DNA of 53,552 nt, from the NCBI GenBank assembly GCA_900541965.1, contig UQLN01000033.1:1-53552 (forward strand). The letters are read 5' to 3'. The notes beneath the pieces were generated by a model. The model ran no database searches. It was not told the DNA's origin and saw nothing but the letters and a program-made list of their open reading frames with translations. This stretch comes from an uncultured Parabacteroides sp. (GTDB lineage: Bacteria; Bacteroidota; Bacteroidia; Bacteroidales; Tannerellaceae). The position numbers and the translations under genes are program-made. Position 1 is the stretch's first letter. Each line of letters begins with the position of its first letter. Positions 36,343 through 45,160 of this stretch are shown in pieces.

Positions 36343-37344
36343 ATGAGGCAGGAAACGATTCGTATAGAAAACCTTTCAATCGGTTATCCGTCTAAAAATG
36401 ATACAAAACGGGTTGCCGACCATATCTGTTCTTCTATTTACAGTGGCGAACTGACTTGCTTGCTGGGAGCAAACGGAGTAGGGAAGTCCACCTTATTGCG
36501 TACGCTGTCTGCTTTCCAACCCAAGATAGAAGGACGAATCTCCGTGATGGGACGTGATATCTATACTTTCTCAGATAAGGCTCTGAGTACGACTATCGGC
36601 GTTGTGTTGACCGAAAAGTGCGATATCCGTAATATGTCCGTTCGCGAGCTGGTAGGTATGGGACGTAGTCCATATACCGGTTTCTGGGGACGTTTGGATA
36701 AGGAGGACAAAAAGATTGTAGAAGAATCCATATCATTAGTCCGTATAGAAAACCTTGCCTCCCGCATGGTACATACCCTTTCCGACGGAGAACGGCAGAA
36801 GGTCATGATAGCTAAGGCGCTTGCCCAACAAACTCCTGTGATTTTTCTGGATGAACCGACCGCTTTCCTTGATTTTCCGAGTAAGGTGGAGATTATGCAA
36901 TTGCTCCACCGTCTTACCCGTACTACCGATAAAACCATCTTCCTTTCTACGCATGACTTGGAACTGGCTCTCCAGATAGCCGATAAAATTTGGTTGATGG
37001 ATAAGGTGAACGGTATCCATACCGGTACACCGGAAGATTTGGCATTAAGCGGTCATCTAAGCGGTTTCTTTGCCCGTAAAGGAATTGTTTTTGATACGGA
37101 AACCGGTCTGTTCCGTATAGAAAACCAGTATTCAACAGCAGTCCGTTTGGAAGGACATGGCCAGAAATATGCCATGATACGTAAAGCACTCCAGCGAAAC
37201 GGCATCCAAGGCAGCCGCCATGTCGAGTCCGATGTATGGATTGAAACCGGAAATTTACAAACGAATAACTTCACGATACATTTCCCGGATGGCAGGGAGG
37301 TCTGTGTGGATACGATAGAGGGGTTGTTGAAGGAGATTGTTTAG
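36343..37344 (+). CDS. btuD: ABC transporter ATPase (BtuD-like) with extra C-terminal region
   Basis: 333 aa. Walker A GANGVGKST, signature LSDGERQKVMIAKAL, Walker B VIFLDEPTAFLD and switch-loop LSTHD identify the ATPase. Classical BtuD/FhuC proteins end near 255 residues; here about 80 further residues (from about 255, QYSTAVRLEGHGQKYAMIRK) form an additional domain of unknown role, which I recall from several Bacteroidetes homologues. Starts 3 bp after btuC. Confidence 0.93.
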   Translation: MRQETIRIENLSIGYPSKNDTKRVADHICSSIYSGELTCLLGANGVGKSTLLRTLSAFQPKIEGRISVMGRDIYTFSDKALSTTIGVVLTEKCDIRNMSVRELVGMGRSPYTGFWGRLDKEDKKIVEESISLVRIENLASRMVHTLSDGERQKVMIAKALAQQTPVIFLDEPTAFLDFPSKVEIMQLLHRLTRTTDKTIFLSTHDLELALQIADKIWLMDKVNGIHTGTPEDLALSGHLSGFFARKGIVFDTETGLFRIENQYSTAVRLEGHGQKYAMIRKALQRNGIQGSRHVESDVWIETGNLQTNNFTIHFPDGREVCVDTIEGLLKEIV

Positions 37345-37410
37345 AAAGATTTTACGTTTGTGAGGATTGCCTTAGTTTGAAGACTGGAAAGGAAATGAAT
37401 CTTTAAAGCG

Positions 37411-37440
37411 TTGTTTAAATAATAGAATAAACTATCTTTG
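37411..37440 (+). promoter_or_regulatory. Promoter of the AbiE-like pair
   Basis: TTG at 37411-37413 and TATCTTTG at 37433-37440 are 19 bp apart, matching the Bacteroidetes -33/-7 consensus, 20 bp before the first start codon. Confidence 0.7.
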
Positions 37441-37460
37441 TAAAAAAGAGAAATATAACA

Positions 37461-37793
37461 ATGACATCATTTGAATATATAGGTCAGTTTTCTTCTTATC
37501 TATTTTGGGACGTCGATAAAGATAGTCTGGATATGGATGAGCATGCCTCTTATATAATAAAAAGAGTGTTAGAGTACGGGCTCTTATCAGATTGGAATCT
37601 GATATGCAACTATTATACTTTACCTGTAATTGTCGCATATGTAAAAAAGTTTAGAGATTTAGAACCTCGTGCTTTATCTTATATTTCTGCAATATCCCAA
37701 ATACCTATTCAGCAATTCAGATGTTACACAGCTCAACAGTCGAATCCCCAACACTGGAACTTTAAAAAAAAATCCAGAAGTTACCATCTATGA
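37461..37793 (+). CDS. DUF6922-like antitoxin candidate, C-terminus extended
   Basis: 110 aa, acidic N-terminal half (FWDVDKDSLDMDEHASYIIKR) and a conserved-looking LPVIVAYVKKFRDLEPRALSYIS. Small proteins of this kind precede AbiEii-type nucleotidyltransferase toxins in Bacteroidetes (from memory, DUF6922). I expect homologues to stop after QHWNF; here TTT is followed by AAA, not TAA, and nine residues (KKKSRSYHL) are added before a stop at 37791-37793, overlapping the toxin start. Confidence 0.65.
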   Translation: MTSFEYIGQFSSYLFWDVDKDSLDMDEHASYIIKRVLEYGLLSDWNLICNYYTLPVIVAYVKKFRDLEPRALSYISAISQIPIQQFRCYTAQQSNPQHWNFKKKSRSYHL

Positions 37794-38317
37794 CAGATAC
37801 CCGTTTAGTGGGTGGTACAGCTTTGGCTCTTCAGATAGGTCATCGTAAATCCGTAGACTTAGATTTTTTTGGACATATAGCAGATACTGAAGTTGTTATT
37901 GAGGAATTAAGAAGTATAGGCAATCTAACTATTTTAAAGTCTTCTGCCCATATTCATATATTTGTTTTGAATAATGTTAAAATAGATATTGTAGATTATT
38001 CATACAAATGGTTATCTGATTTTATTGAATGTGATGGGATTCGTTTAGCTGACTTAAACGATATTGCAGCTATGAAATTGGCTGCGATTACAGGACGTGG
38101 AACGAAAAAAGATTTTATCGATTTATATTTTTTATCCGAGAGATATACCTTACCTCAAATGCTTTCTTTTTATAGAGAGAAGTATCCCGATGGTTCTGAT
38201 TTTATGGTTTTAAAGAGTTTGTCTTATTTTGATGATGCAGATCCGGACCCATTGCCTTATATGTTCCGGGCTGTAACTTGGGAAGACGTAAAAAGCCGGG
38301 TATTGTCATTGTTGTAA
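37790..38317 (+). CDS. AbiEii/AbiGii-type nucleotidyltransferase toxin, N-terminus interrupted
   Basis: 175 aa from ATG 37790. Motifs of the AbiEii nucleotidyltransferase: RLVGGTALALQIGHRKSVDL followed by DFFG, and DIAAMKLAAITGRGTKKDF. These toxins modify tRNA in phage-defence toxin-antitoxin systems (family knowledge). The natural start is probably ATG 37721: that frame reads MLHSSTVESPTLEL, then TAA at 37763, then KKIQKLPSM into the present ORF. The stop codon probably replaces a Leu codon (TTA). The toxin would then be translated only from 37790, lacking 23 residues, or be inactive. Confidence 0.8.
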   Translation: MTDTRLVGGTALALQIGHRKSVDLDFFGHIADTEVVIEELRSIGNLTILKSSAHIHIFVLNNVKIDIVDYSYKWLSDFIECDGIRLADLNDIAAMKLAAITGRGTKKDFIDLYFLSERYTLPQMLSFYREKYPDGSDFMVLKSLSYFDDADPDPLPYMFRAVTWEDVKSRVLSLL

Positions 38318-38390
38318 CCGGAGATATCTGATTTTCTGTAATCCTCGGTCTATATAAAATTTATTTAAGAAAATCCATCCATTAGATATG

Positions 38391-38427
38391 AAGCCGTTTT
38401 GCCGGTAAAGGTAAAACGGCTTTTTTA
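38391..38427 (+). terminator. Terminator after the AbiE-like pair
   Basis: AAGCCGTTTT (38391-38400) pairs with AAAACGGCTT (38413-38422), followed by TTTT. It isolates the toxin pair from the polysaccharide promoter and could also stop the OFF-orientation transcript coming from 38575. Confidence 0.85.
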
Positions 38428-38535
38428 TGCTTTGTCAGGTATGATATGCGATATAAAATAGTATTCAGTAAATAATCTTTAATAAAATTTACAAATATAT
38501 TCCGCTTTTTATGAAATGGGAAGAATGAAAAATGA

Positions 38536-38733
38536 CTAAAAAAACGTTCGTTTATTTTAGCCATTTTGATGGCGCAAAGGTATACTTTTAATATTGAAAT
38601 TCAAAACTCATATTAAATTATTATTATTCTGCATATCAGCCCAATATATTATTCTCATAATAATGACTCCTTAAAAAATTATGTTATAGCATTTTAGATA
38701 AAAAAGACTAATCAGAAACGAACGTTTTTTTAG
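38536..38733. promoter_or_regulatory. Invertible promoter segment of the polysaccharide locus, OFF orientation
   Basis: Perfect 18-bp inverted repeats, CTAAAAAAACGTTCGTTT at 38536-38553 and its complement at 38716-38733, bound a 198-bp segment. They contain AAACGTTCGT, matching the ARACGTWCGT core that I recall for the B. fragilis Mpi-inverted capsule promoters. Inside, on the minus strand, TTTTG (38602-38606) and TACCTTTG (38575-38582) are 19 bp apart, a consensus promoter pointing away from the locus. Inversion would place its -7 box at about 38687-38694, reading into the gene at 38800. No recombinase gene is nearby; an unlinked invertase is expected. Confidence 0.85.
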
Positions 38734-38799
38734 GCGTTTTTTCGTTAGTCTGTTATGGGGCTGACGAACTTTCTTGTCCTCAAATACAAACTCGATATA

Positions 38800-39900
38800 A
38801 TGTCTTATCTGTTGATTTTCATGTGTTTTTTGATAGCCTTTGCGTTATCTTCTATGTTCATACCACGTATTCTGTTAGTAGCATATAGAAAGCGGCTGTT
38901 CGATATACCGGATGAAAGAAAGGTACATGAAAAAGAGGTTCCCCGTTTAGGAGGTATTTCCTTTTTACCCTCTATATTATTCTCCCTGTGTTTTATTACC
39001 GGCATACGTTACCAGTTAGGCTATCCTATACCAGCCGGCACCCTTAATTTCCTAATCCCCGAATTTTATTTGTTGATATGCGGATTGATTCTCCTGTATC
39101 TGGTAGGAATCAAAGATGATTTGGTTGGGGTCTATAGCCGTTCCAAATTTATGGTTCAGATAGCAGCAGCTTGTTTGTTGCCATTGTCCGGATTATGGAT
39201 AAATAATTTATATGGTCTTTTGGGTATCCACGAATTGACACCTTGGGTTGGGATTCCTTTAACTATATTAGGTATTGTTTTTATAGTAAATGCAATCAAT
39301 CTGATAGATGGAATAGATGGTCTTGCTTCCGGACTGAGTAGTATACCATTGGTCGTATTCAGTTTTTTATTCTTTTCCAATGATTTCTGGACGTATTCCA
39401 TGCTTGCATTTGCAACCTTGGGAGTCCTTGTCCCCTTCTTTTATTACAACGTATTCGGGAATGCCGAACATTGCCGTAAGATATTTATGGGAGATACCGG
39501 AAGCCTGACGTTGGGCTTTTTACTGGCATTTCTCGCAATTCGTTATGCGGTATACCGTCCTTTGGAATACCCCTCTTCCGAGAGTGCATTAGTGATAGCC
39601 GTGTCTACATTAATCATTCCTTTGTTTGATGTGTTCCGTGTAATATTCCTTCGTTTTCGTACTCGTCAACCCATCTTCGGAGCAGATAAAAATCATATCC
39701 ATCATAAATTATTGGCAATAGGTTTTACTCCCCGTCAGGTCTTATTGTGTATCCTCTTGGCAGGATATGTGTTTTGCGGGGTAAATATAGCCTTGTCTTC
39801 TTATGTGAATTGCAATTTGTTGCTGTTAGGAGACATTTTGATTTATACCGTAGTCAATCTTTGGTTGGATTGGTTGCGAAACAAGAAAAGAAAGAACTAA
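38800..39900 (+). CDS. wecA: WecA/MraY-type undecaprenyl-phosphate HexNAc-1-P transferase
   Basis: 366 aa from ATG 38800 (ATG 38755 is in frame but adds a segment unlike homologues). About ten membrane segments. Motifs: PDERKVHEKEVPRLGG, NAINLIDGIDGLASGLS (catalytic Asp region), FMGDTGSLTLGF and GADKNHIHHKLL. It attaches GlcNAc-1-P to undecaprenyl phosphate, the first step of repeat-unit assembly. Its composition is host-like. It is the first gene after the invertible promoter. Confidence 0.9.
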   Translation: MSYLLIFMCFLIAFALSSMFIPRILLVAYRKRLFDIPDERKVHEKEVPRLGGISFLPSILFSLCFITGIRYQLGYPIPAGTLNFLIPEFYLLICGLILLYLVGIKDDLVGVYSRSKFMVQIAAACLLPLSGLWINNLYGLLGIHELTPWVGIPLTILGIVFIVNAINLIDGIDGLASGLSSIPLVVFSFLFFSNDFWTYSMLAFATLGVLVPFFYYNVFGNAEHCRKIFMGDTGSLTLGFLLAFLAIRYAVYRPLEYPSSESALVIAVSTLIIPLFDVFRVIFLRFRTRQPIFGADKNHIHHKLLAIGFTPRQVLLCILLAGYVFCGVNIALSSYVNCNLLLLGDILIYTVVNLWLDWLRNKKRKN

Positions 39901-39919
39901 AGATAAATATAAAAGTAGT

Positions 39920-41125
39920 ATGAGAGCATGTTTTATGGGGTTGGGATATATTGGGCTCCCAACCGCAATTATTGCTGCAAAGCATGGTATTGAGATTTTA
40001 GGTGTGGATATTAACCCTACAGTTGTGGAAATGACCAATCAAGGCAAACTACATATCATCGAACCGGGTATGGAAGAATGCCTTCAAGAGGTGGTAAACA
40101 AAGGAATGTTGATAGCCTCTTTAAAGCCTGAAGTTTGTGATGCTTACTTTATGGTAGTCCCGACTCCGTTCAAAGAAAATCATGAGCCGGATATTTCTTA
40201 TGTGGAAGCAGCCACCCGCTGCGTTCTGCCCCTTTTGAAAGAAGGCGACCTGTATGTAATCGAATCCACTTCACCTGTCGGAACCACAGAAAGAATGGAA
40301 CAACTGATTTTCAGTGAGCGTCCTGAATTAAAAGATAAAATCTATATCGCTTACTGCCCGGAACGCGTATTACCCGGGAATGTGATTTATGAATTGGTTC
40401 ATAATGACCGTGTGATTGGTGGCATTAATCAGGAGTCAACAGATAAGGCAATAAGTTTCTATAGTCAATTTGTAAAAGGTACATTGCATAAAACCAACAG
40501 TAAAACAGCCGAGATGTGTAAACTAACAGAAAACTCATCCCGTGATGTACAGATAGCCTTTGCCAATGAATTGTCTATAATTTGTGATAAAGCCGGTATC
40601 AATGTTTGGGAACTTATCGAATTGGCAAATAAGCATCCGCGTGTAAATATCCTGCAACCGGGTTCCGGAGTAGGAGGGCATTGTATCGCTGTAGACCCTT
40701 ATTTTATTACAGCGGAATATCCTGTAGAATCCCAACTTATAGCCAAAGCCCGTGAAATCAATAACTACAAAGCATTCTGGTGTGCAGAGAAAGTTCAAAA
40801 TGCCATCCTAAAGTTCGAACTTGAACATAATCGTAAACCTGTTGTAGCAATGATGGGGCTTGCTTTCAAACCGAATATTGATGATTTACGGGAATCTCCT
40901 GCTAAATATATAACAACTAAGGTAATGCAGTTCTGCAATAATGCAGATATATTGGTTGTGGAACCGAATGTGAAAGAACACAAAGTCTTTAAGCTAACGG
41001 AATATAAAGAGGCTTATGATATGGCGGATATTGTGGTGTTTTTGGTAGGACATAAGATATTTAAGGCGTTGTCCTGTAGGGGAGGCAAAGTAATATTAGA
41101 TTTCTGTGGCATTTATAACTATTAG
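39920..41125 (+). CDS. wecC: UDP-N-acetyl-D-mannosamine dehydrogenase
   Basis: 401 aa UDP-sugar dehydrogenase: N-terminal FMGLGYIGLPTAIIAAKHGI (NAD fold), YVIESTSPVGTTERM, central LTENSSRDVQIAFANELS, and catalytic Cys in GSGVGGHCIAVDP. It oxidises UDP-ManNAc to UDP-ManNAcA, matching WecC and not UDP-glucose dehydrogenase in details. Works with WecB at the far end of the locus. Starts 19 bp after wecA. Confidence 0.93.
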   Translation: MRACFMGLGYIGLPTAIIAAKHGIEILGVDINPTVVEMTNQGKLHIIEPGMEECLQEVVNKGMLIASLKPEVCDAYFMVVPTPFKENHEPDISYVEAATRCVLPLLKEGDLYVIESTSPVGTTERMEQLIFSERPELKDKIYIAYCPERVLPGNVIYELVHNDRVIGGINQESTDKAISFYSQFVKGTLHKTNSKTAEMCKLTENSSRDVQIAFANELSIICDKAGINVWELIELANKHPRVNILQPGSGVGGHCIAVDPYFITAEYPVESQLIAKAREINNYKAFWCAEKVQNAILKFELEHNRKPVVAMMGLAFKPNIDDLRESPAKYITTKVMQFCNNADILVVEPNVKEHKVFKLTEYKEAYDMADIVVFLVGHKIFKALSCRGGKVILDFCGIYNY

Positions 41126-41225
41126 TGGTATATAGCTGAAGAATATATTCTTCTACTCATTGATATAACTTTTAAAAAGAACAGATACTTTTTCCAAATA
41201 AACATTCGTTGATAAATAAGAAGAA

Positions 41226-42767
41226 GTGAGCGTAGATAAAATAGATAATAAGCGGATCGCTAAAAATACAGGTGCTTTGTATATACGCATGCTTTTAGTT
41301 ATGCTTGTTACTTTATATACTTCGCGTGTAATCTTGGAAACATTAGGAGTAGAAGATTTTGGTATCTATAATATAGTTGGAGGATTTGTTTCTATATTAA
41401 GTTTCTTTTCTTCAAGCCTTTCTAATGTAACGCAGCGTTATTTAAATATAAAATTGGGTGAGAGGGATATAATAGGAGCAAATCATATTTTTTGTCAAAG
41501 TATAGTACTCTTTGCATTTTTTTCTTTTCTATTATTGATTGTCGGGGAAACTATTGGATTATGGTTTGTAGAAAATAAGTTGGTAATTCCTGCTGAACGC
41601 CAATATGCTGCTTGGTGGATTTTTCAGTTTTCTTTAATTACGACAGTCTTAGCTATTCTTCAAATACCATTTATTAGTGTTATTGTTGCACGTGAACGTA
41701 TGGGAGTTTATGCCTATATAGGAGTGTTTGAGGCTGTTTCCAGATTGTCAATTGCTTATGCTTTATTATTGGTTGATAATAGTGATAAGTTGATTTTATA
41801 TGGAGGTTTATTAGCTTTTGTTCAGATCTTGATTTTGATATATTATGCAGGGTACTGTTTTTTTATGTTTCCCGAATGTCGATTTTATTTTTATTGGGAA
41901 AACGTATTAGTGAAAAAAATGGGAAGTTTTATTAGTTATAATTTATTTGGATGCTTTGCTTGGGCAGTAAGTGTTCAAGGAGTAAATATTGTTTTGAATT
42001 TGTTTTTTGGACCAACAATGAATGCCGCTCGTGCGATTTCAGTGCAAGTGAATGCTGCGGTTGTTAGTTTTACAGAAAGTATTATTACAGCGATAAAACC
42101 TCAAGTGATAAAGTCTTATGCCAAGGGTGAATATAGTAATATGTATGAGCTGATAGAAAAGAGCTCTAAATTTTCATTCTTTCTTATATTATTGTTGTCT
42201 ACTCCAATTTTGTTTCAAACCGAGTTTATATTAAATATATGGCTGAATAATGTTCCTGATTTTACAATTTTATTTGTCCGACTAATTGTTATAGAATCTC
42301 TTATTTATTCTTTTGTACCTCCATTATGGATTGCTATTAACGCTACAGGTCGTATAAAAAACAGTCAGACTTATGGCAGACTTTTAACATTTAGCGTTTT
42401 ACCTGCATCTTATTTGCTGTTGAAATTCTATTTGATTCCTTGGATTCCTTTTGTTTTATTTATTATAGCTCAATTGATGTATTTTATTTATAATCTGAAT
42501 GATGTTTCAAGGCAAATAGGGTTAAATGTTAATGCTTATATTAAATTAGTGATATATCCATCTATGAAAGTTTTATTAAATGTAATACTTGTGTTATTTA
42601 TAATCAGGTATATTTTAGGATTTAGTAAGATGAATTCTATTGTTGAAATAGTATTATCATTATTGGTGGTTGTTCTGTCTGTTTGTTTATTCGGAGTTGA
42701 TAAAAATGAAAGGCATTATATTAGTCTTTTTGTTAAAAAAATATTAAAGATAGAAAGTGACTTGTAA
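41226..42767 (+). CDS. wzx: Wzx-type flippase (MATE/MOP polysaccharide exporter)
   Basis: 513 aa with about fourteen membrane segments, beginning KRIAKNTGALYIRMLLVM and with TLYTSRVILETLGVEDFG, typical of Bacteroides O-unit flippases. The start is GTG 41226; no ATG lies near. It moves the lipid-linked repeat unit to the periplasmic face. From here on the DNA becomes clearly A+T-richer than wecA and wecC, a mark of the exchangeable core. Confidence 0.9.
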   Translation: MSVDKIDNKRIAKNTGALYIRMLLVMLVTLYTSRVILETLGVEDFGIYNIVGGFVSILSFFSSSLSNVTQRYLNIKLGERDIIGANHIFCQSIVLFAFFSFLLLIVGETIGLWFVENKLVIPAERQYAAWWIFQFSLITTVLAILQIPFISVIVARERMGVYAYIGVFEAVSRLSIAYALLLVDNSDKLILYGGLLAFVQILILIYYAGYCFFMFPECRFYFYWENVLVKKMGSFISYNLFGCFAWAVSVQGVNIVLNLFFGPTMNAARAISVQVNAAVVSFTESIITAIKPQVIKSYAKGEYSNMYELIEKSSKFSFFLILLLSTPILFQTEFILNIWLNNVPDFTILFVRLIVIESLIYSFVPPLWIAINATGRIKNSQTYGRLLTFSVLPASYLLLKFYLIPWIPFVLFIIAQLMYFIYNLNDVSRQIGLNVNAYIKLVIYPSMKVLLNVILVLFIIRYILGFSKMNSIVEIVLSLLVVVLSVCLFGVDKNERHYISLFVKKILKIESDL

Positions 42768-42785
42768 ATTGTAAAGTGGTTTTTT

Positions 42786-43817
42786 ATGAAAATATTGCAT
42801 GTTATTTATTCCCTAGATATAGGAGGGGTAGAAGCTCTGCTGGTTGATATAATAAATAATCAGATAAAAAACAATAATGTTAGTTTGATTATAGTAAATA
42901 ATATTTATGATGAATCTTTGTTGGAGACAATTTCTAAAGATGTAAATGTCGTTAAATTAAACAGGAAAGAAGGTAGCTTAAATGTGTTAAAGATAATTTA
43001 TATGAATATTTTGATATATCATATTCATCCAGATGTTATACATTGTCATAATTGTTCGCTATGGAAAATTATTTTTGCTGCAAAATCCAAAAAATTTTTA
43101 ACTGTTCATGCGAAAGATGTATCATTTAGTGATACTAAAATGTATAAAAAGATTTTTGCTATATCTGAAACAGTAAAAAAAGAAATATTAAATAATACAA
43201 AAGAAGTTTGTGTTGAGTTAGTGGAAAATGGAATAAATACAGATCTTATTGTAAAAAAGAATAAGTTTTCAGATTCTATTATAAACATAGTACAAGTCAG
43301 TCGTTTAGATCATGTAGTTAAAGGACAGGATATAATCTTAGAAACATTATCGATATTGTTGAATAAATTTAAAATGAAAGTGACTTTATCTTTCATAGGA
43401 ACAGGACCATCTTTGGAATATCTTAAAGAGATTGTGAGTGAAAGAAAAATGCAAGATAATGTGATTTTTTTAGGTGTCAAAAATAGAAAATGGATTTATA
43501 ATCATCTTTGTGATTTTGACCTATTAGTACAGCCTTCAAGAATAGAGGGGTTCGGATTAACTGTTGTTGAAGCAATGGCTGCAAAAGTTCCAGTGTTGGT
43601 TTCAAATGTAGATGGACCATATGAAATTATTGATTATGGGAATGTCGGTTATTTTTTTAAATCTGAATCTGCGCAAGATTGTGCATCAGCTATATACCAT
43701 ATTGCTAATAATTATCAAGATGCAATTTTAAAAACAAATGCAGCAAGTGAGAGAGCTTTGGAGTTATATTCAATAGAAAGGACGAGTCGTAAATATTTGG
43801 ATTATTATAAAAGTTGA
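42786..43817 (+). CDS. Glycosyltransferase family 4
   Basis: 343 aa GT-B enzyme: ILHVIYSLDIGGVEALLVDI at the N-terminus, VQVSRLDHVVKGQDIILETL, and the nucleotide-sugar E-x7-E motif in PSRIEGFGLTVVEAMAAKVP. Cytoplasmic, adds a sugar to the repeat unit. Donor and linkage cannot be read. Strongly A+T-rich. Confidence 0.92.
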   Translation: MKILHVIYSLDIGGVEALLVDIINNQIKNNNVSLIIVNNIYDESLLETISKDVNVVKLNRKEGSLNVLKIIYMNILIYHIHPDVIHCHNCSLWKIIFAAKSKKFLTVHAKDVSFSDTKMYKKIFAISETVKKEILNNTKEVCVELVENGINTDLIVKKNKFSDSIINIVQVSRLDHVVKGQDIILETLSILLNKFKMKVTLSFIGTGPSLEYLKEIVSERKMQDNVIFLGVKNRKWIYNHLCDFDLLVQPSRIEGFGLTVVEAMAAKVPVLVSNVDGPYEIIDYGNVGYFFKSESAQDCASAIYHIANNYQDAILKTNAASERALELYSIERTSRKYLDYYKS

Positions 43818-43831
43818 TTTTTTCCGGTATT

Positions 43832-45160
43832 ATGATTAATAAATTGGTTCATCGTAATTTGTTGCTGTTTTATATAGCATATACTATACTTGTTCTGTAT
43901 TTTATGTGTGTATATGAGATGAATATGCCTCCATATGAAATTTTATGTATTCAGGTTTTTATTGCTGTACTATCTTTATTTACAATGTTATTTATGGATA
44001 GGTATAAAGTTTCTATGCTGTATTATATGATTTTTATATTTCAATTGATATGTAGTGTTATATTGAGGTGTTTTTTTATATATTATTACAATAATCCATT
44101 AGGGGAAAATGCTATAGATTCTACTTACTATCATTTGTTATCTGTGCAAACATATAGAATGTCTTTTGATGATTTTATATCGTATTTAAAGTTTAATATA
44201 GAAGATTTGTCTGATTTTGGATTTCCGATAGTCCAATATTCATTATATAAAATCTCAGGAGACCCAACTCTTGGAATTAATTTAATGGTTTTATATAATG
44301 TTATACTTCATCTTATTTCATGTGTGTTTGTGTATAAACTTTCTATGATTATTACTAAAGATAAAGTAAAGTCTAAAATTGTATTAGTTTTTTGGGGGTT
44401 CAACTTTTGTAGTATTTGGTTGAATGTCTCAGGTCTTAAAGAACAAACATTTTTATTTTTTATTGTATTAACAATGTATGCTTTATATTCATTTTTTAAT
44501 AGTAAGAGAAAAATATATTTATGTCTGTTTATATTGGGAATAACTATAATTTGGTTTTTTAGATATTATTTATCTTTGTTTTTTATTTTAATATTTATTT
44601 CTAAACGATTTGTATCCCAAAAGATATATAAGAATATATATCCTTTAGTGTTCATTTTTTTATTTGTAGTTGTAGCAATATCTTCATCTTTATTAAATAT
44701 TTGGATGCCAGAGTTTGAATCGTTAGAAAATGTAGTAGATTATCGTCTAAATAGCCCTTCTGAATTTGTTAAGTATTCAAATTTTATTTTGACATTTATT
44801 TCCCCTTTTCCCAATATTGTAAATACTGAAGCTGTACAAAATATGTATTTTGTGCCATTTTCTTTGCTGAAGGTTTCAATATCGGGATTTTATATGTATA
44901 TGATGTATAAGGTTTTTACAAATCGAAATGATTATCTATATCCTATTATATCTTTTATATGTTTGGATATATTATTGTGTATGGTTTCAGGATTTGTTGG
45001 TAATTATAGATATTTATATTGTATGATGCCTTTCTATTTTATAATATCCGTGATTGGTTCATATGAGATTCAAACATATAAATATAAAAATATATACTGC
45101 TTTATTTATTTGCTTATTTGTTTTCTGTTGTTTTTTCAAAATAATTTAAATAAGGTATGA
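43832..45160 (+). CDS. wzy: Wzy-like O-antigen/capsule polymerase
   Basis: 442 aa, about twelve membrane segments, little sequence motif, and a loop-rich periplasmic region (around EFESLENVVDYRLNSPSEF). By topology and place between flippase and transferases it is the likely repeat-unit polymerase. Start ATG 43832 is preferred over TTG 43814. Overlaps the next gene by 4 bp. EpsG/EpsK-like polymerase is an alternative name for the same role. Confidence 0.75.
   Translation: MINKLVHRNLLLFYIAYTILVLYFMCVYEMNMPPYEILCIQVFIAVLSLFTMLFMDRYKVSMLYYMIFIFQLICSVILRCFFIYYYNNPLGENAIDSTYYHLLSVQTYRMSFDDFISYLKFNIEDLSDFGFPIVQYSLYKISGDPTLGINLMVLYNVILHLISCVFVYKLSMIITKDKVKSKIVLVFWGFNFCSIWLNVSGLKEQTFLFFIVLTMYALYSFFNSKRKIYLCLFILGITIIWFFRYYLSLFFILIFISKRFVSQKIYKNIYPLVFIFLFVVVAISSSLLNIWMPEFESLENVVDYRLNSPSEFVKYSNFILTFISPFPNIVNTEAVQNMYFVPFSLLKVSISGFYMYMMYKVFTNRNDYLYPIISFICLDILLCMVSGFVGNYRYLYCMMPFYFIISVIGSYEIQTYKYKNIYCFIYLLICFLLFFQNNLNKV

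Noticed and set aside
38382..38564. 60-aa minus-strand ORF beginning inside the invertible segment
   Set aside because: It runs through the terminator and left repeat, is lysine- and phenylalanine-rich like A+T-rich noise, and resembles no protein.
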